From positions 1 to 31,935 of the forward strand of contig JAGAIH010000357.1 in NCBI GenBank assembly GCA_017626655.1: 31,935 nucleotides of DNA, in the 5' to 3' direction. The translations under genes were made by a program, and so were the position numbers. The DNA is from Clostridia bacterium (GTDB lineage Bacteria; Bacillota_A; Clostridia; Oscillospirales; CAG-272). The notes beneath the pieces are model-generated. The model ran no database searches. It saw only the letters and a list, made by a program, of their open reading frames with translations, and had not been told where the DNA came from. Numbering within the stretch: position 1 is the stretch's first letter; each line of letters opens with the position of its first letter. Below, piece after piece: positions 1-6,441 of this stretch.

Positions 1-112
1 CTGAGACCAAAATGTGTTGATGCAACTTGAAAGTTTCAGCTATACGAACCGAGAACCGTAACCGTCTTAGAAACCCCCGCGGGGGCCCCTCACCCCACTG
101 CGTTATTTGGAG
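1..112. repeat. Short palindromic intergenic repeat, copy 1 (family D)
   Basis: Non-coding stretch before the first gene. It contains the palindrome CCCCCGCGGGGG (74-85) flanked by AGAAAC on the left and CCTCACCCC on the right. The same arrangement recurs at 26445-26533, where the palindrome is CTCCGCGGAG. Flanks are conserved and one base pair of the palindrome is changed on both sides. No gene is visible here. Confidence 0.6.
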
Positions 113-140
113 AGCGAGGAGTACGGGGAAACGGATGCAC

Positions 141-156
141 CGATAAACCCAAATTT
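141..156. repeat. Solo terminus of the modular inverted-repeat element family
   Basis: CGATAAACCCAAATTT matches the right-hand terminus of the larger elements at 3495-3776, 8487-8796, 13814-14046, 21806-22110 and 31727 onward. Here only the end is recognisable; no matching left end lies inside the window, so it is probably a decayed remnant or the end of an element that starts outside. It lies just upstream of the ribosome site of the SIS gene. Confidence 0.5.
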
Positions 157-178
157 AAAACACAAAAGGAGCTCTACC

Positions 179-820
179 ATGACCATCGAAACCCTCCTTC
201 AAAACCACTCCGCCCTGACTGCCTGTCGGGACGCCATCGAGTCCGCTCGCGATCTGTTGATCGACACCTACCGCGCGGGGGGCAAGCTCCTGCTCTGCGG
301 CAACGGCGGCTCGGCGGCGGACTGCGATCATATCGCCGGAGAATTACTCAAGGGATTTCTGTCCCACCGTCCCCTGTCCGAGGAGGACTGCATGGCCCTG
401 GCCGACACCCTTCCCGACGGGGAGGCTGACCCCGACCTCTACCTCCTGGCGGGTCAGCTTCAAGGGGGACTGCCCGCCGTCTCCCTCCCCGCCCAGACAG
501 CGGCGGTGACGGCGGTGTGCAACGACACCGACCCCGCCTTGATCTTTGCCCAGCTGGTCTGGGCCCTGGGACGAGCGGGGGACACCCTGGTCTGTCTCTC
601 CACCTCGGGCAATTCCCGCAACGTGGTCCTGGCCGCCAAAGCCGCCCGCGCCAAGGGCATGGCTGTACTGGCTCTTACGGGTGAAAACGATTCCAGGCTC
701 TCGGAACTGGCCGACGTGACGGTGCAGGTCCCCGCCGCCGACACCTACCGCGTCCAGGAGTACCACCTCCCCGTGTACCACTACCTCTGCGCGGCTGTGG
801 AGGAGGCTTTTTTCGGGTAA
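179..820 (+). CDS. GmhA-like SIS-domain protein (phosphoheptose isomerase family)
   Basis: A 213-residue single SIS-domain sugar-phosphate isomerase-type protein. The ATG at 179 is chosen because AAAAGGAG lies just upstream; the frame stays open to 107 but that part has no ribosome site and runs through repeat sequence. Visible motifs are CGNGGSAADCDHIAGEL (about 40-56), the phosphate-binding loop STSGNS, and QEYHLPVYHYLC near the C-terminus. E55 and H196 sit where GmhA keeps its catalytic Glu and His. GmhA converts sedoheptulose 7-phosphate to D-glycero-D-manno-heptose 7-phosphate in the cytoplasm. The protein is slightly longer than typical GmhA because of an insert around residues 65-100, and no other heptose gene is nearby, so the true substrate is uncertain. 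A conserved 26-bp motif follows it, before the next gene. Confidence 0.85.
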   Translation: MTIETLLQNHSALTACRDAIESARDLLIDTYRAGGKLLLCGNGGSAADCDHIAGELLKGFLSHRPLSEEDCMALADTLPDGEADPDLYLLAGQLQGGLPAVSLPAQTAAVTAVCNDTDPALIFAQLVWALGRAGDTLVCLSTSGNSRNVVLAAKAARAKGMAVLALTGENDSRLSELADVTVQVPAADTYRVQEYHLPVYHYLCAAVEEAFFG

Positions 821-840
821 GATCCCACTTTTTCAGTATA

Positions 841-866
841 CCGTAACCACCATATAACCCATTGAT
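841..866 (+). promoter_or_regulatory. Conserved 26-bp pre-RBS leader motif, copy 1
   Basis: Begins CCGTAACCACCATATAACCC and ends near TTGAT. The same motif, on the coding strand, lies before rlmN (10485-10510) and before the gene at 8795-9325 (9341-9366). Here it sits between the SIS gene stop and AGAAAGGAAA, the ribosome site of the SGNH hydrolase. Function is unknown. Confidence 0.6.
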
Positions 867-886
867 ACAGAAAGGAAATTCAAATT

Positions 887-1693
887 ATGAACACCCAATT
901 CCGCTACACCGCTCCCGCCGGCGAAAAGCCTCTGGAGAACCTTGTCTCCGACGGCGGCTACACCTCCATCTTCCGCACCGTCGCCTGCGTGGGCGACAGC
1001 CTGTCCTCGGGTGAGTTCGAGACCTTCGACCCCGAAAAGAACGAGCGCCACTACTACGATATGTTCGACTACTCCTGGGGCCAGTTCATCGCCCGCATGG
1101 CAGGGCTGACCGCCTACAATTTCTCCCGCGGCGGCATGACCGCGTCGGAGTACTGCGACTCCTACGCCGCCGCCAAGGATTGGTGGAATCCCGCCTACAA
1201 GGCCCAGGCCTACATCATCGCCCTGGGTGTCAACGACCTCATCGGCGCCCGCCAGCCTCTGGGTGAGATGAGCGACATCAACCCCGAGGATCCCACGCAG
1301 AACGCCAAGACCTTCACCGGCTACTACGCCCGCATCATCCAGCAGTACAAGGCCATTCAGCCCGACGCCAAGTTCTTCCTGGTGACCATGCCCCGCTCGG
1401 CCGCCTGGGAGCATGACGATTTCACCCGTAACGCGGGAGACGCCCACGCCGCCCGTCTCCACGAGCTGGCCGCCTACTTTGAGAACACCTACGTCCTGGA
1501 CCTCCGCGCCTACGCCCCCGAGCATGACGCCGCCTTCGCCGAGCTGTTCTACCTCCACGGCCACATGAGCCCCATGGGCTACCGCCTCACCGCCGAGCAG
1601 ATGTGCTCCTACATCGACTACATCATCCGCCACAACCCCAGAGACTTCGTGGGCGTCCCCTTCATCGGTAACGAGATCCCCATGCTCTGCTGA
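887..1693 (+). CDS. SGNH/GDSL-family hydrolase, paralogue 1
   Basis: A 268-residue serine hydrolase with no signal peptide, so probably cytoplasmic. Blocks of the SGNH fold are in order: CVGDSLSSGE (34-43, nucleophile S38), SRGGMTASEY (oxyanion Gly block), GVNDL (oxyanion Asn block), and HGHMSPMGY with the likely catalytic H226. The residue three before that His, normally Asp in the DxxH motif, is Leu here. The family removes acetyl or acyl groups from sugars, lipids or peptidoglycan; the substrate is not readable. AAAGGAAA precedes the ATG. A near copy follows at 1844-2647, so the pair arose by tandem duplication. Neighbours include an alpha-galactosidase, which fits, but does not prove, a role in carbohydrate deacetylation. 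Confidence 0.88.
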   Translation: MNTQFRYTAPAGEKPLENLVSDGGYTSIFRTVACVGDSLSSGEFETFDPEKNERHYYDMFDYSWGQFIARMAGLTAYNFSRGGMTASEYCDSYAAAKDWWNPAYKAQAYIIALGVNDLIGARQPLGEMSDINPEDPTQNAKTFTGYYARIIQQYKAIQPDAKFFLVTMPRSAAWEHDDFTRNAGDAHAARLHELAAYFENTYVLDLRAYAPEHDAAFAELFYLHGHMSPMGYRLTAEQMCSYIDYIIRHNPRDFVGVPFIGNEIPMLC

Positions 1694-1695
1694 TC

Positions 1696-1815
1696 GGGGA
1701 AACGAGCCTCCGGCGGCTCAAGGGACTTTTGGAAATAGCGGTGCAAGCACCGCGACAAATTTGCCGTAGAGGCAAATTTGAGAGTCCCTTGAGAATCCCC
1801 AAAACCTTCAAAAAA
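1696..1815 (+). repeat. Three-way-junction repeat, copy 1 (family B)
   Basis: Starts just after the stop codon of SGNH paralogue 1 with GCCTCCGGCGGC. The outer stem CTCAAGGGACT (1717-1727) pairs with AGTCCCTTGAG (1783-1793). Inside are two hairpins: GCGGTG/CACCGC around 1738-1753, and a 10-bp stem 1756-1765 with 1771-1780 built on CAAATTTGCC. Conserved tail is GAGAATCCCCAAAAC. A nearly identical copy lies at 26277-26395 and a divergent one at 28075-28148. Confidence 0.8.
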
Positions 1816-1843
1816 AGTATTCTATATCAAGAAGGAAAAGGCC

Positions 1844-2647
1844 ATGAACCAATATCGCTACGCCGCCCCCGCCGACGAGAAGCCTCTGGATATCTTCCCC
1901 GCAAACGGCGGCTATACCTCCATCTTCCGCACCATCGCCTGCGTAGGCGACAGCCTGTCCTCGGGTGAGTTCCAGCTCTATTACCCCGAGACCGACACCA
2001 ACAGCTACCACGACATGTTCGAGTATTCCTGGGGGCAGTTCATGGCCCGCATGGCGGGGGTCAAGGTCTACAACTTCTCCCGCGGGGGCATGACCGCCTC
2101 GGAATACTGCGACTCCTACGCCTCCGCCATGAACTGGTGGGATCCCGCGCTGAAGGCCCGGGCCTATATCATCGCTCTGGGGGTCAACGACCTCATCAAC
2201 CAGGGTCAGCCCCTGGGCGAGATGAGCGATATCCACCCCACCGATCCCGCGCAGAACGAAAGGACCTTCACCGGCTACTACGCCCGCGTGATTAGGCAGT
2301 ACAAGGCCATCGCTCCCGACGCCAAGTTCTTTTTGGTGACCATGCCCCGCCAGATCCTCTACGAGTCCCGCCCCGGCAAGACCGAGGTCTGCGACGCCCA
2401 CGCCGCCCGTCTCCACGAGCTGGCCGCCTACTTTGACAACACCTACGTCATCGACCTCCGTCGGTACGCCCCGGCCCACGACGCGGAGTTTGTCCGCACG
2501 TTCTACCTCAACGGCCACATGAACCCCATGGGCTACCGCCTCACCGCCGAGCAGGTCTGTGCGTATATGGACTTCATTATCCGTCATAATCCGCGGGACT
2601 TCGTGAACGTGCCGTTTATTGGGAACGAAGTGCCTATGCTGTGCTGA
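1844..2647 (+). CDS. SGNH/GDSL-family hydrolase, paralogue 2
   Basis: A 267-residue close paralogue of the protein encoded at 887-1693, with long runs of identity at protein and DNA level. Nucleophile block CVGDSLSSGE (S37), SRGGMTASEY, GVNDL and NGHMNPMGY (likely catalytic H225) are all kept, and the Asp normally expected three residues before the catalytic His is again Leu (L222). The ribosome site AGAAGGAAAAGG precedes the ATG. Divergence is concentrated in the loop after the nucleophile block and around the MPR segment near residue 168, the sort of place where specificity can differ. Substrate unknown. It is separated from its sister only by the family B repeat, so both could be read on one transcript if the repeat does not terminate it. 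Confidence 0.88.
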   Translation: MNQYRYAAPADEKPLDIFPANGGYTSIFRTIACVGDSLSSGEFQLYYPETDTNSYHDMFEYSWGQFMARMAGVKVYNFSRGGMTASEYCDSYASAMNWWDPALKARAYIIALGVNDLINQGQPLGEMSDIHPTDPAQNERTFTGYYARVIRQYKAIAPDAKFFLVTMPRQILYESRPGKTEVCDAHAARLHELAAYFDNTYVIDLRRYAPAHDAEFVRTFYLNGHMNPMGYRLTAEQVCAYMDFIIRHNPRDFVNVPFIGNEVPMLC

Positions 2648-2679
2648 TCGGGAAAATTTTTCGTTTTTTTTGAGTTTTC

Positions 2680-2714
2680 TGTAATATTGGGAATTTTTCC
2701 GTGTCTTATATAAT
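2680..2714 (+). promoter_or_regulatory. Promoter region of the 2742 gene: ECF-like and sigma-A-like elements
   Basis: TGTAAT (2680-2685), 16 bp, then TGTC (2702-2705) resembles the ECF sigma layout TGTAAC-N16/17-CGTC. The same arrangement with the same 16-bp spacing is found at 5892-5916 before the other membrane-protein gene. TATAAT at 2709-2714, with TTGGGA at 2687-2692, could alternatively serve sigma-A. Confidence 0.5.
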
Positions 2715-2741
2715 AGAAGAACTCGAAAGGAGCGCTCTGCC

Positions 2742-3467
2742 ATGAAGAAAAATATTGCCATCATGATCCTGTCGGTCTGCCTGGCCGTCACTCTCCTCGT
2801 CTCGGTAGCTCTGTGCCTGTATCTGCCCTACAAGCAAACGCGTTGGCGGGAGCTTTTGTGGGAGGACTACCTGATCTGGTGCGAGCTGATCGGCTGTGAG
2901 ATCGACTTTAGCAAGGAGCCCGAGGGAGTCCCCAACGCCTACGCCACCATCCGCTGTCTATACAGCGAATCCTTCGACCTGTCCATCCCCCGGGATCCCT
3001 TACCCGAAGATCAGCATTACGGCCCCTCGGGGACCTATATCTACGATCTCTTCCTCCACCCCGACGGGACAGGCTCTCTGCTCTACCAGCAATGGGGAGA
3101 TATCTACACCGAGGTCGAGGAAGGGCATTGGACCTCCCGCAGTGTTCTCTTTGCCGAGTCGGTCACGGCTCTCACCGCCGAGGAGGTGGAGAGCGTGCTG
3201 ACCGTCATGGAGGAGAGCCGTTTTCAGTATGTGACGGCTCCCGATCCCTATGTGACCGCTACGGACGGCAACACCACCTTCATTGGGTACTCCGGCCCCA
3301 TCTATACCGACTTTACGGATCGGGATCACGGCTGGTCGGGACACATGATCTCCTCGTTCTGCGCCGAGAAGGGCGACCCCTGCTATGAGATCCGCAAGGC
3401 TATGGAGGCGTTGATCGCCGCCCATGGCGCGGGGGTGTTGCCCGAGAGCGCAAAGGCTACTGAATGA
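2742..3467 (+). CDS. Membrane-anchored protein of unknown function
   Basis: A 241-residue protein I do not recognise. Residues 1-28 form a basic start followed by a long hydrophobic stretch, with no clear cleavage site or lipobox, so it is probably an N-terminally anchored extracytoplasmic protein. The rest is soluble and acidic, rich in Tyr, Trp and Asp, with alternating beta-type segments (for example TYIYDLFLHPDGTGSLLY) and a conserved-looking NTTFIGYSGP segment near residue 175. GAAAGGAG lies correctly spaced before the ATG. Its upstream region is similar to that of the small membrane protein at 5955, suggesting shared regulation, possibly by an ECF sigma factor. It is followed by a modular inverted-repeat element. 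Confidence 0.75.
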   Translation: MKKNIAIMILSVCLAVTLLVSVALCLYLPYKQTRWRELLWEDYLIWCELIGCEIDFSKEPEGVPNAYATIRCLYSESFDLSIPRDPLPEDQHYGPSGTYIYDLFLHPDGTGSLLYQQWGDIYTEVEEGHWTSRSVLFAESVTALTAEEVESVLTVMEESRFQYVTAPDPYVTATDGNTTFIGYSGPIYTDFTDRDHGWSGHMISSFCAEKGDPCYEIRKAMEALIAAHGAGVLPESAKATE

Positions 3468-3494
3468 TTTTTGAAATTGATCTGCTATTGTGAG

Positions 3495-3776
3495 AATTGG
3501 AGTTTAGCGGGCTGTTTGACGGAACAGATCGGTATGTTCTTAGGGGACCCTCATCCACCGCTGTCGCGGTCCCCCTTCCCCCAAGGGGAAGGTTCTTGCA
3601 TCAACCGTTTCCTTGACTGATACCCAAAAACATACTGATACCAATAGATTTTCAAAGTTAACGGAAAGCACAGGACGAATACCTTCCCCTCGGGGGAAGG
3701 GGGACCGCGTAGCGGTGGATGAGGGTCACCCTTCCCAATTCCACTCTGTTCTGTCAGACCGATAAACTCAAATTTG
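3495..3776. repeat. Modular inverted-repeat element, copy 1
   Basis: About 280 bp filling the gap between two genes. The left end AATTGGAGTTTAGCGG and right end CGATAAACTCAAATTTG are imperfect inverted repeats. Inside them is a second inverted pair: CCCTCATCCACCGC and CCCCCTTCCCC on the left, and their complements on the right at about 3683-3728. The centre holds AAAAACATACTGATACC. The same subtype lies in opposite orientation at 31727-31935. No open frame is convincing; it resembles a non-autonomous MITE-like element. The 3468-3811 gap contains nothing else except the ribosome site of the next gene. Confidence 0.75.
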
Positions 3777-3811
3777 AATCATCCCCACCCCACCGAAAGG
3801 AGCTTCCCCCC

Positions 3812-5752
3812 ATGACCTCCCACTTCAAACGCTTCCTCACCCACCTCGCCGTGGCCTACACCCTGGACGGCAAGCGCTACCACGGCTTTTCCGAGGACTT
3901 CACTGTCCTCTCCACCGAGACGGACGGCCCCACCACCCGCATGACGGGTCTCCTCTGCGATGCCCTGACGGTCACGGTGGAGGCCACCTCCTACGAGGGC
4001 TACGACGCCATCTGCTGGCGGGTGACCTTTGAGAACAACACCGACAAACCCTCCCACCGCCTGTCCGACCTGTCCGCCTTCTCCATGGGCTACATGGGCA
4101 CCGACCCCGTCCTCACGGGCATCTACGGCGACGGCGGCGTGGATCAAAATGGTGCCTATGCCCCCTACGCCTTCCCCCTGTCGGGTCGGAACGCGAAGCC
4201 CATCCACATGGAGCCCGAGCTGGGTCGCGGCACCTACAATTACTTCCCCTACTTCCACATCCAGGACCAAAAGGGCGGTCTCTTCATCGCCATGGGCTGG
4301 CCCATCCTATGGAAGGCCGACTTCACCCCCGATACCACCGAGATGGAGGATGGCACCGCCATCCCCTGCACCCGCATCGACATGGGTCAGGCGCGATTCG
4401 ACGCCATCCTCCGGCCCGGGGAGTCGGCGGTCATGCCCTCCATCACCCTCCTCCACCACACCGAGACCGACCCCGACAACGCCACCAACCATTGGCGGCA
4501 CTTCTTCATGGACTGCATCATGCGCCGCGTGGAGGGTGAGCTCTTCCCGCCCCACCTGTCGGGGGGTACCTCCTGGTTTTACGCCGAGATGAAGGACGCC
4601 ACCGAGGCCAACCAGATCGACGCCATGGACCAATATCTGAAGCATAACGTCCCCATCGACTACTGGTGGATGGACGCGGGGTGGTACTGGAAGCGGAGGG
4701 GCGAGCATCTTTCCACCTGGATGGAGACGGGGACCTGGCTGGTGGATACCGACCGATTCCCCACGGAATTCGCCGCCATCTCCGAGCATGGAGAGCGGAA
4801 CGGGGTCAAGACCCTTCTGTGGTTCGAGCCCGAAATGGCGCGGCTCCCCGAAAACGAGTCGGATCCCGAGGGCATCCCCTACAAGTACCACCTCCTCGGC
4901 TCCCCCTTGGTGGACATGGGCGACCCCGACTTCGTGGATTGGTGCTTTGACCGGTTCTCTTCCATATTGGATACGGGTAAGATCAGCCTCTACCGCCAGG
5001 ATTACGGCGTCAATCCCGCTGTGATCTTCACCCACCCCGAGATCAACACCGAGGGTCGGGTGGGTATGATGGAGAACCGCTACGCAAGAGGCTACTGGGG
5101 GCTGTGGGACAAGCTCATCGACCGCTACCCCGACATGATGATCGACGACTGCGCCGCGGGAGGCGGGCGAAACGACATTGACAGTATGCGCCGCGCGGTG
5201 CCCCTCCACAAGACCGATCACGATTACTCCCGCCAGGACGATAAGCAATCCATGCACCAGAGCCTGTTCGGGTGGCTCCCCTACTTTGGCGCCTGCATGG
5301 TGGGGCCCGACAAGTGCGGCGAGGTCAACCCCTACATGATCCAGTCCACCTACGCTCCCTGGGTGGCACTTCCCTGCAATGTCTATGCCGACACGTTGGA
5401 TTGGGACTGCCTCCGCCGCTACACTCAGCTGTGGCAGGAGCTGAACCCCTACTACACTGCCGACTACTACCCCCTCACCGCCTGGTCGCGGGGGGACAAG
5501 GCCTGGCGGGGCTGGGAGTTCTTTGACCCCAAGACCGAGAGCGGCTTCATCCAGCTCTTCCGTCCCGCAAACGCCGCCGAGGAGCGCCGCGCGGTGCGGC
5601 TGAAGGGGCTTTGCGAGGGCGCGGTCTACGAGCTGTGGGACCGGGAGACCGACCGAAGGACAGTCATTCCCGCAAGCATCCTGCTCCACGAGGGATTTGT
5701 GGTGGAGATGGAGGCCGAGAGCGCGGTGACATTTACGTTCAGGAGGGTGTAA
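3812..5752 (+). CDS. GH36 alpha-galactosidase
   Basis: A 646-residue glycoside hydrolase family 36 protein that would release alpha-1,6-linked galactose from melibiose, raffinose-family sugars or galactomannan. The ATG at 3812 follows GAAAGGAG; the frame stays open back to 3719 but only across the repeat. The N-terminal third is beta-rich (supersandwich-type). The barrel carries YWWMDAGWY (284-292), LLWFEPEMA (about 350), YRQDYGVNP with predicted nucleophile D397, and DDCAAGGGRND with predicted acid/base D455. The YRQD form differs from the KWD form of classical GH36 enzymes. There is no signal peptide, so it should act in the cytoplasm on imported oligosaccharides, though no sugar transporter lies in the window. 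The C-terminal part is a short beta domain. Confidence 0.92.
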   Translation: MTSHFKRFLTHLAVAYTLDGKRYHGFSEDFTVLSTETDGPTTRMTGLLCDALTVTVEATSYEGYDAICWRVTFENNTDKPSHRLSDLSAFSMGYMGTDPVLTGIYGDGGVDQNGAYAPYAFPLSGRNAKPIHMEPELGRGTYNYFPYFHIQDQKGGLFIAMGWPILWKADFTPDTTEMEDGTAIPCTRIDMGQARFDAILRPGESAVMPSITLLHHTETDPDNATNHWRHFFMDCIMRRVEGELFPPHLSGGTSWFYAEMKDATEANQIDAMDQYLKHNVPIDYWWMDAGWYWKRRGEHLSTWMETGTWLVDTDRFPTEFAAISEHGERNGVKTLLWFEPEMARLPENESDPEGIPYKYHLLGSPLVDMGDPDFVDWCFDRFSSILDTGKISLYRQDYGVNPAVIFTHPEINTEGRVGMMENRYARGYWGLWDKLIDRYPDMMIDDCAAGGGRNDIDSMRRAVPLHKTDHDYSRQDDKQSMHQSLFGWLPYFGACMVGPDKCGEVNPYMIQSTYAPWVALPCNVYADTLDWDCLRRYTQLWQELNPYYTADYYPLTAWSRGDKAWRGWEFFDPKTESGFIQLFRPANAAEERRAVRLKGLCEGAVYELWDRETDRRTVIPASILLHEGFVVEMEAESAVTFTFRRV

Positions 5753-5848
5753 GGGGGCGGAAAGATGCTGAAATTTGATCCCCTTCCCTGAACTTTCCAC
5801 AAGACGGCTTGTGCATTTCACTGAATACTATGATGTTTTTTAGGCATC

Positions 5849-5876
5849 TTGACAAAAGTGATCTTTGTGCTATACT
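5849..5876 (+). promoter_or_regulatory. Sigma-A promoter upstream of the 5955 gene
   Basis: TTGACA (5849-5854), 16-bp spacer, TATACT (5871-5876). It is close to consensus and would start transcription near 5883, about 70 nt before the ATG at 5955. Confidence 0.7.
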
Positions 5877-5891
5877 TTTTTTGAAAGATCG

Positions 5892-5916
5892 GTAATATTT
5901 TGCCTTTTTTGGTGTC
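5892..5916 (+). promoter_or_regulatory. ECF-type promoter candidate, second copy
   Basis: GTAATATT (5892-5899) and GTGTCCTAT (5912-5920) align with GTAATATT (2681-2688) and GTGTCTTAT (2701-2709), with the same 20-bp start-to-start distance. The resemblance to TGTAAC-N16/17-CGTC promoters of ECF sigma factors is an inference. Confidence 0.45.
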
Positions 5917-5954
5917 CTATGTAGTGAAAGACGTTCGATAAAGGAGGATCCCCC

Positions 5955-6341
5955 ATGAAAAAGCCTCACACCCTTACCCGCACAGCGGCCTCCATTCTGA
6001 TGATCCCCGTTCTCTATATCGCCGTGACGGGACTACTGTATGGCATTCTTGCCATTTCGTTGAGTGAACCTGTATTAGATTGGATGACACAAGCAAATCT
6101 GGATCTGTTGCCGGACCTCATTTACGTGATCCTTGTCTGTATGGCTCCGGTCCTTCCCATCGTCGTGCTTGGGTCAAGCGCGGTGGGGATCATTCTGCAG
6201 ATCCGCGGGATACGTAAGGGAGAGGACAAGAAAAAGGGACTTTTCATCATAGGTGCCTTCGTACTTCTGACCGTCCTTTTGATCGTCTCCTGTCTGGCTC
6301 TCATGCTTTACCTGGAATCCACGGGCGGCTGGGCTTCGTGA
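5955..6341 (+). CDS. Small integral membrane protein, unknown function
   Basis: A 128-residue protein with three predicted membrane segments, roughly residues 14-38, 52-80 and 93-117. A charged loop GIRKGEDKKKG before the last helix is probably cytoplasmic. The layout resembles small DUF-type membrane proteins common in Clostridia, but I recognise no named family. AAAGGAGG gives a strong ribosome site before the ATG. Two promoter-like elements lie upstream, one sigma-A and one ECF-like, the latter shared with the gene at 2742. A rho-independent terminator follows within 15 bases of the stop, so it is probably a single-gene transcript. Confidence 0.75.
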   Translation: MKKPHTLTRTAASILMIPVLYIAVTGLLYGILAISLSEPVLDWMTQANLDLLPDLIYVILVCMAPVLPIVVLGSSAVGIILQIRGIRKGEDKKKGLFIIGAFVLLTVLLIVSCLALMLYLESTGGWAS

Positions 6342-6354
6342 TTCCATCATAACA

Positions 6355-6384
6355 GAAAACCGCCCCGAATCCGAGGCGGTTTTC
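6355..6384. terminator. Bidirectional rho-independent terminator
   Basis: The perfect 10-bp stem GAAAACCGCC (6355-6364) pairs with GGCGGTTTTC (6375-6384), giving T-rich runs on both strands. It lies between the convergent genes ending at 6341 (+) and 6442 (-). A second hairpin, GGCGCAC (6413-6419) with GTGCGCC (6426-6432), sits right after the ABC-F stop codon. Confidence 0.85.
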
Positions 6385-6441
6385 TTATGCATACATATTC
6401 ATGATCGGATTAGGCGCACACACAGGTGCGCCCTCTCCATT

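Noticed and set aside
1696..1815. Cloverleaf-like fold considered as a tRNA gene
   Set aside because: Only two inner hairpins; no anticodon arm, T-loop GTTCRA or CCA-type acceptor pattern.
1729..1968. Short plus-strand frame across the family B repeat
   Set aside because: Covers repeat and the start of the second SGNH gene in another frame; no ribosome site and Arg-rich nonsense sequence.
3495..3776. Repeats considered as a CRISPR array
   Set aside because: Copies are dispersed, long, inverted and without regular spacers; no cas genes are near.
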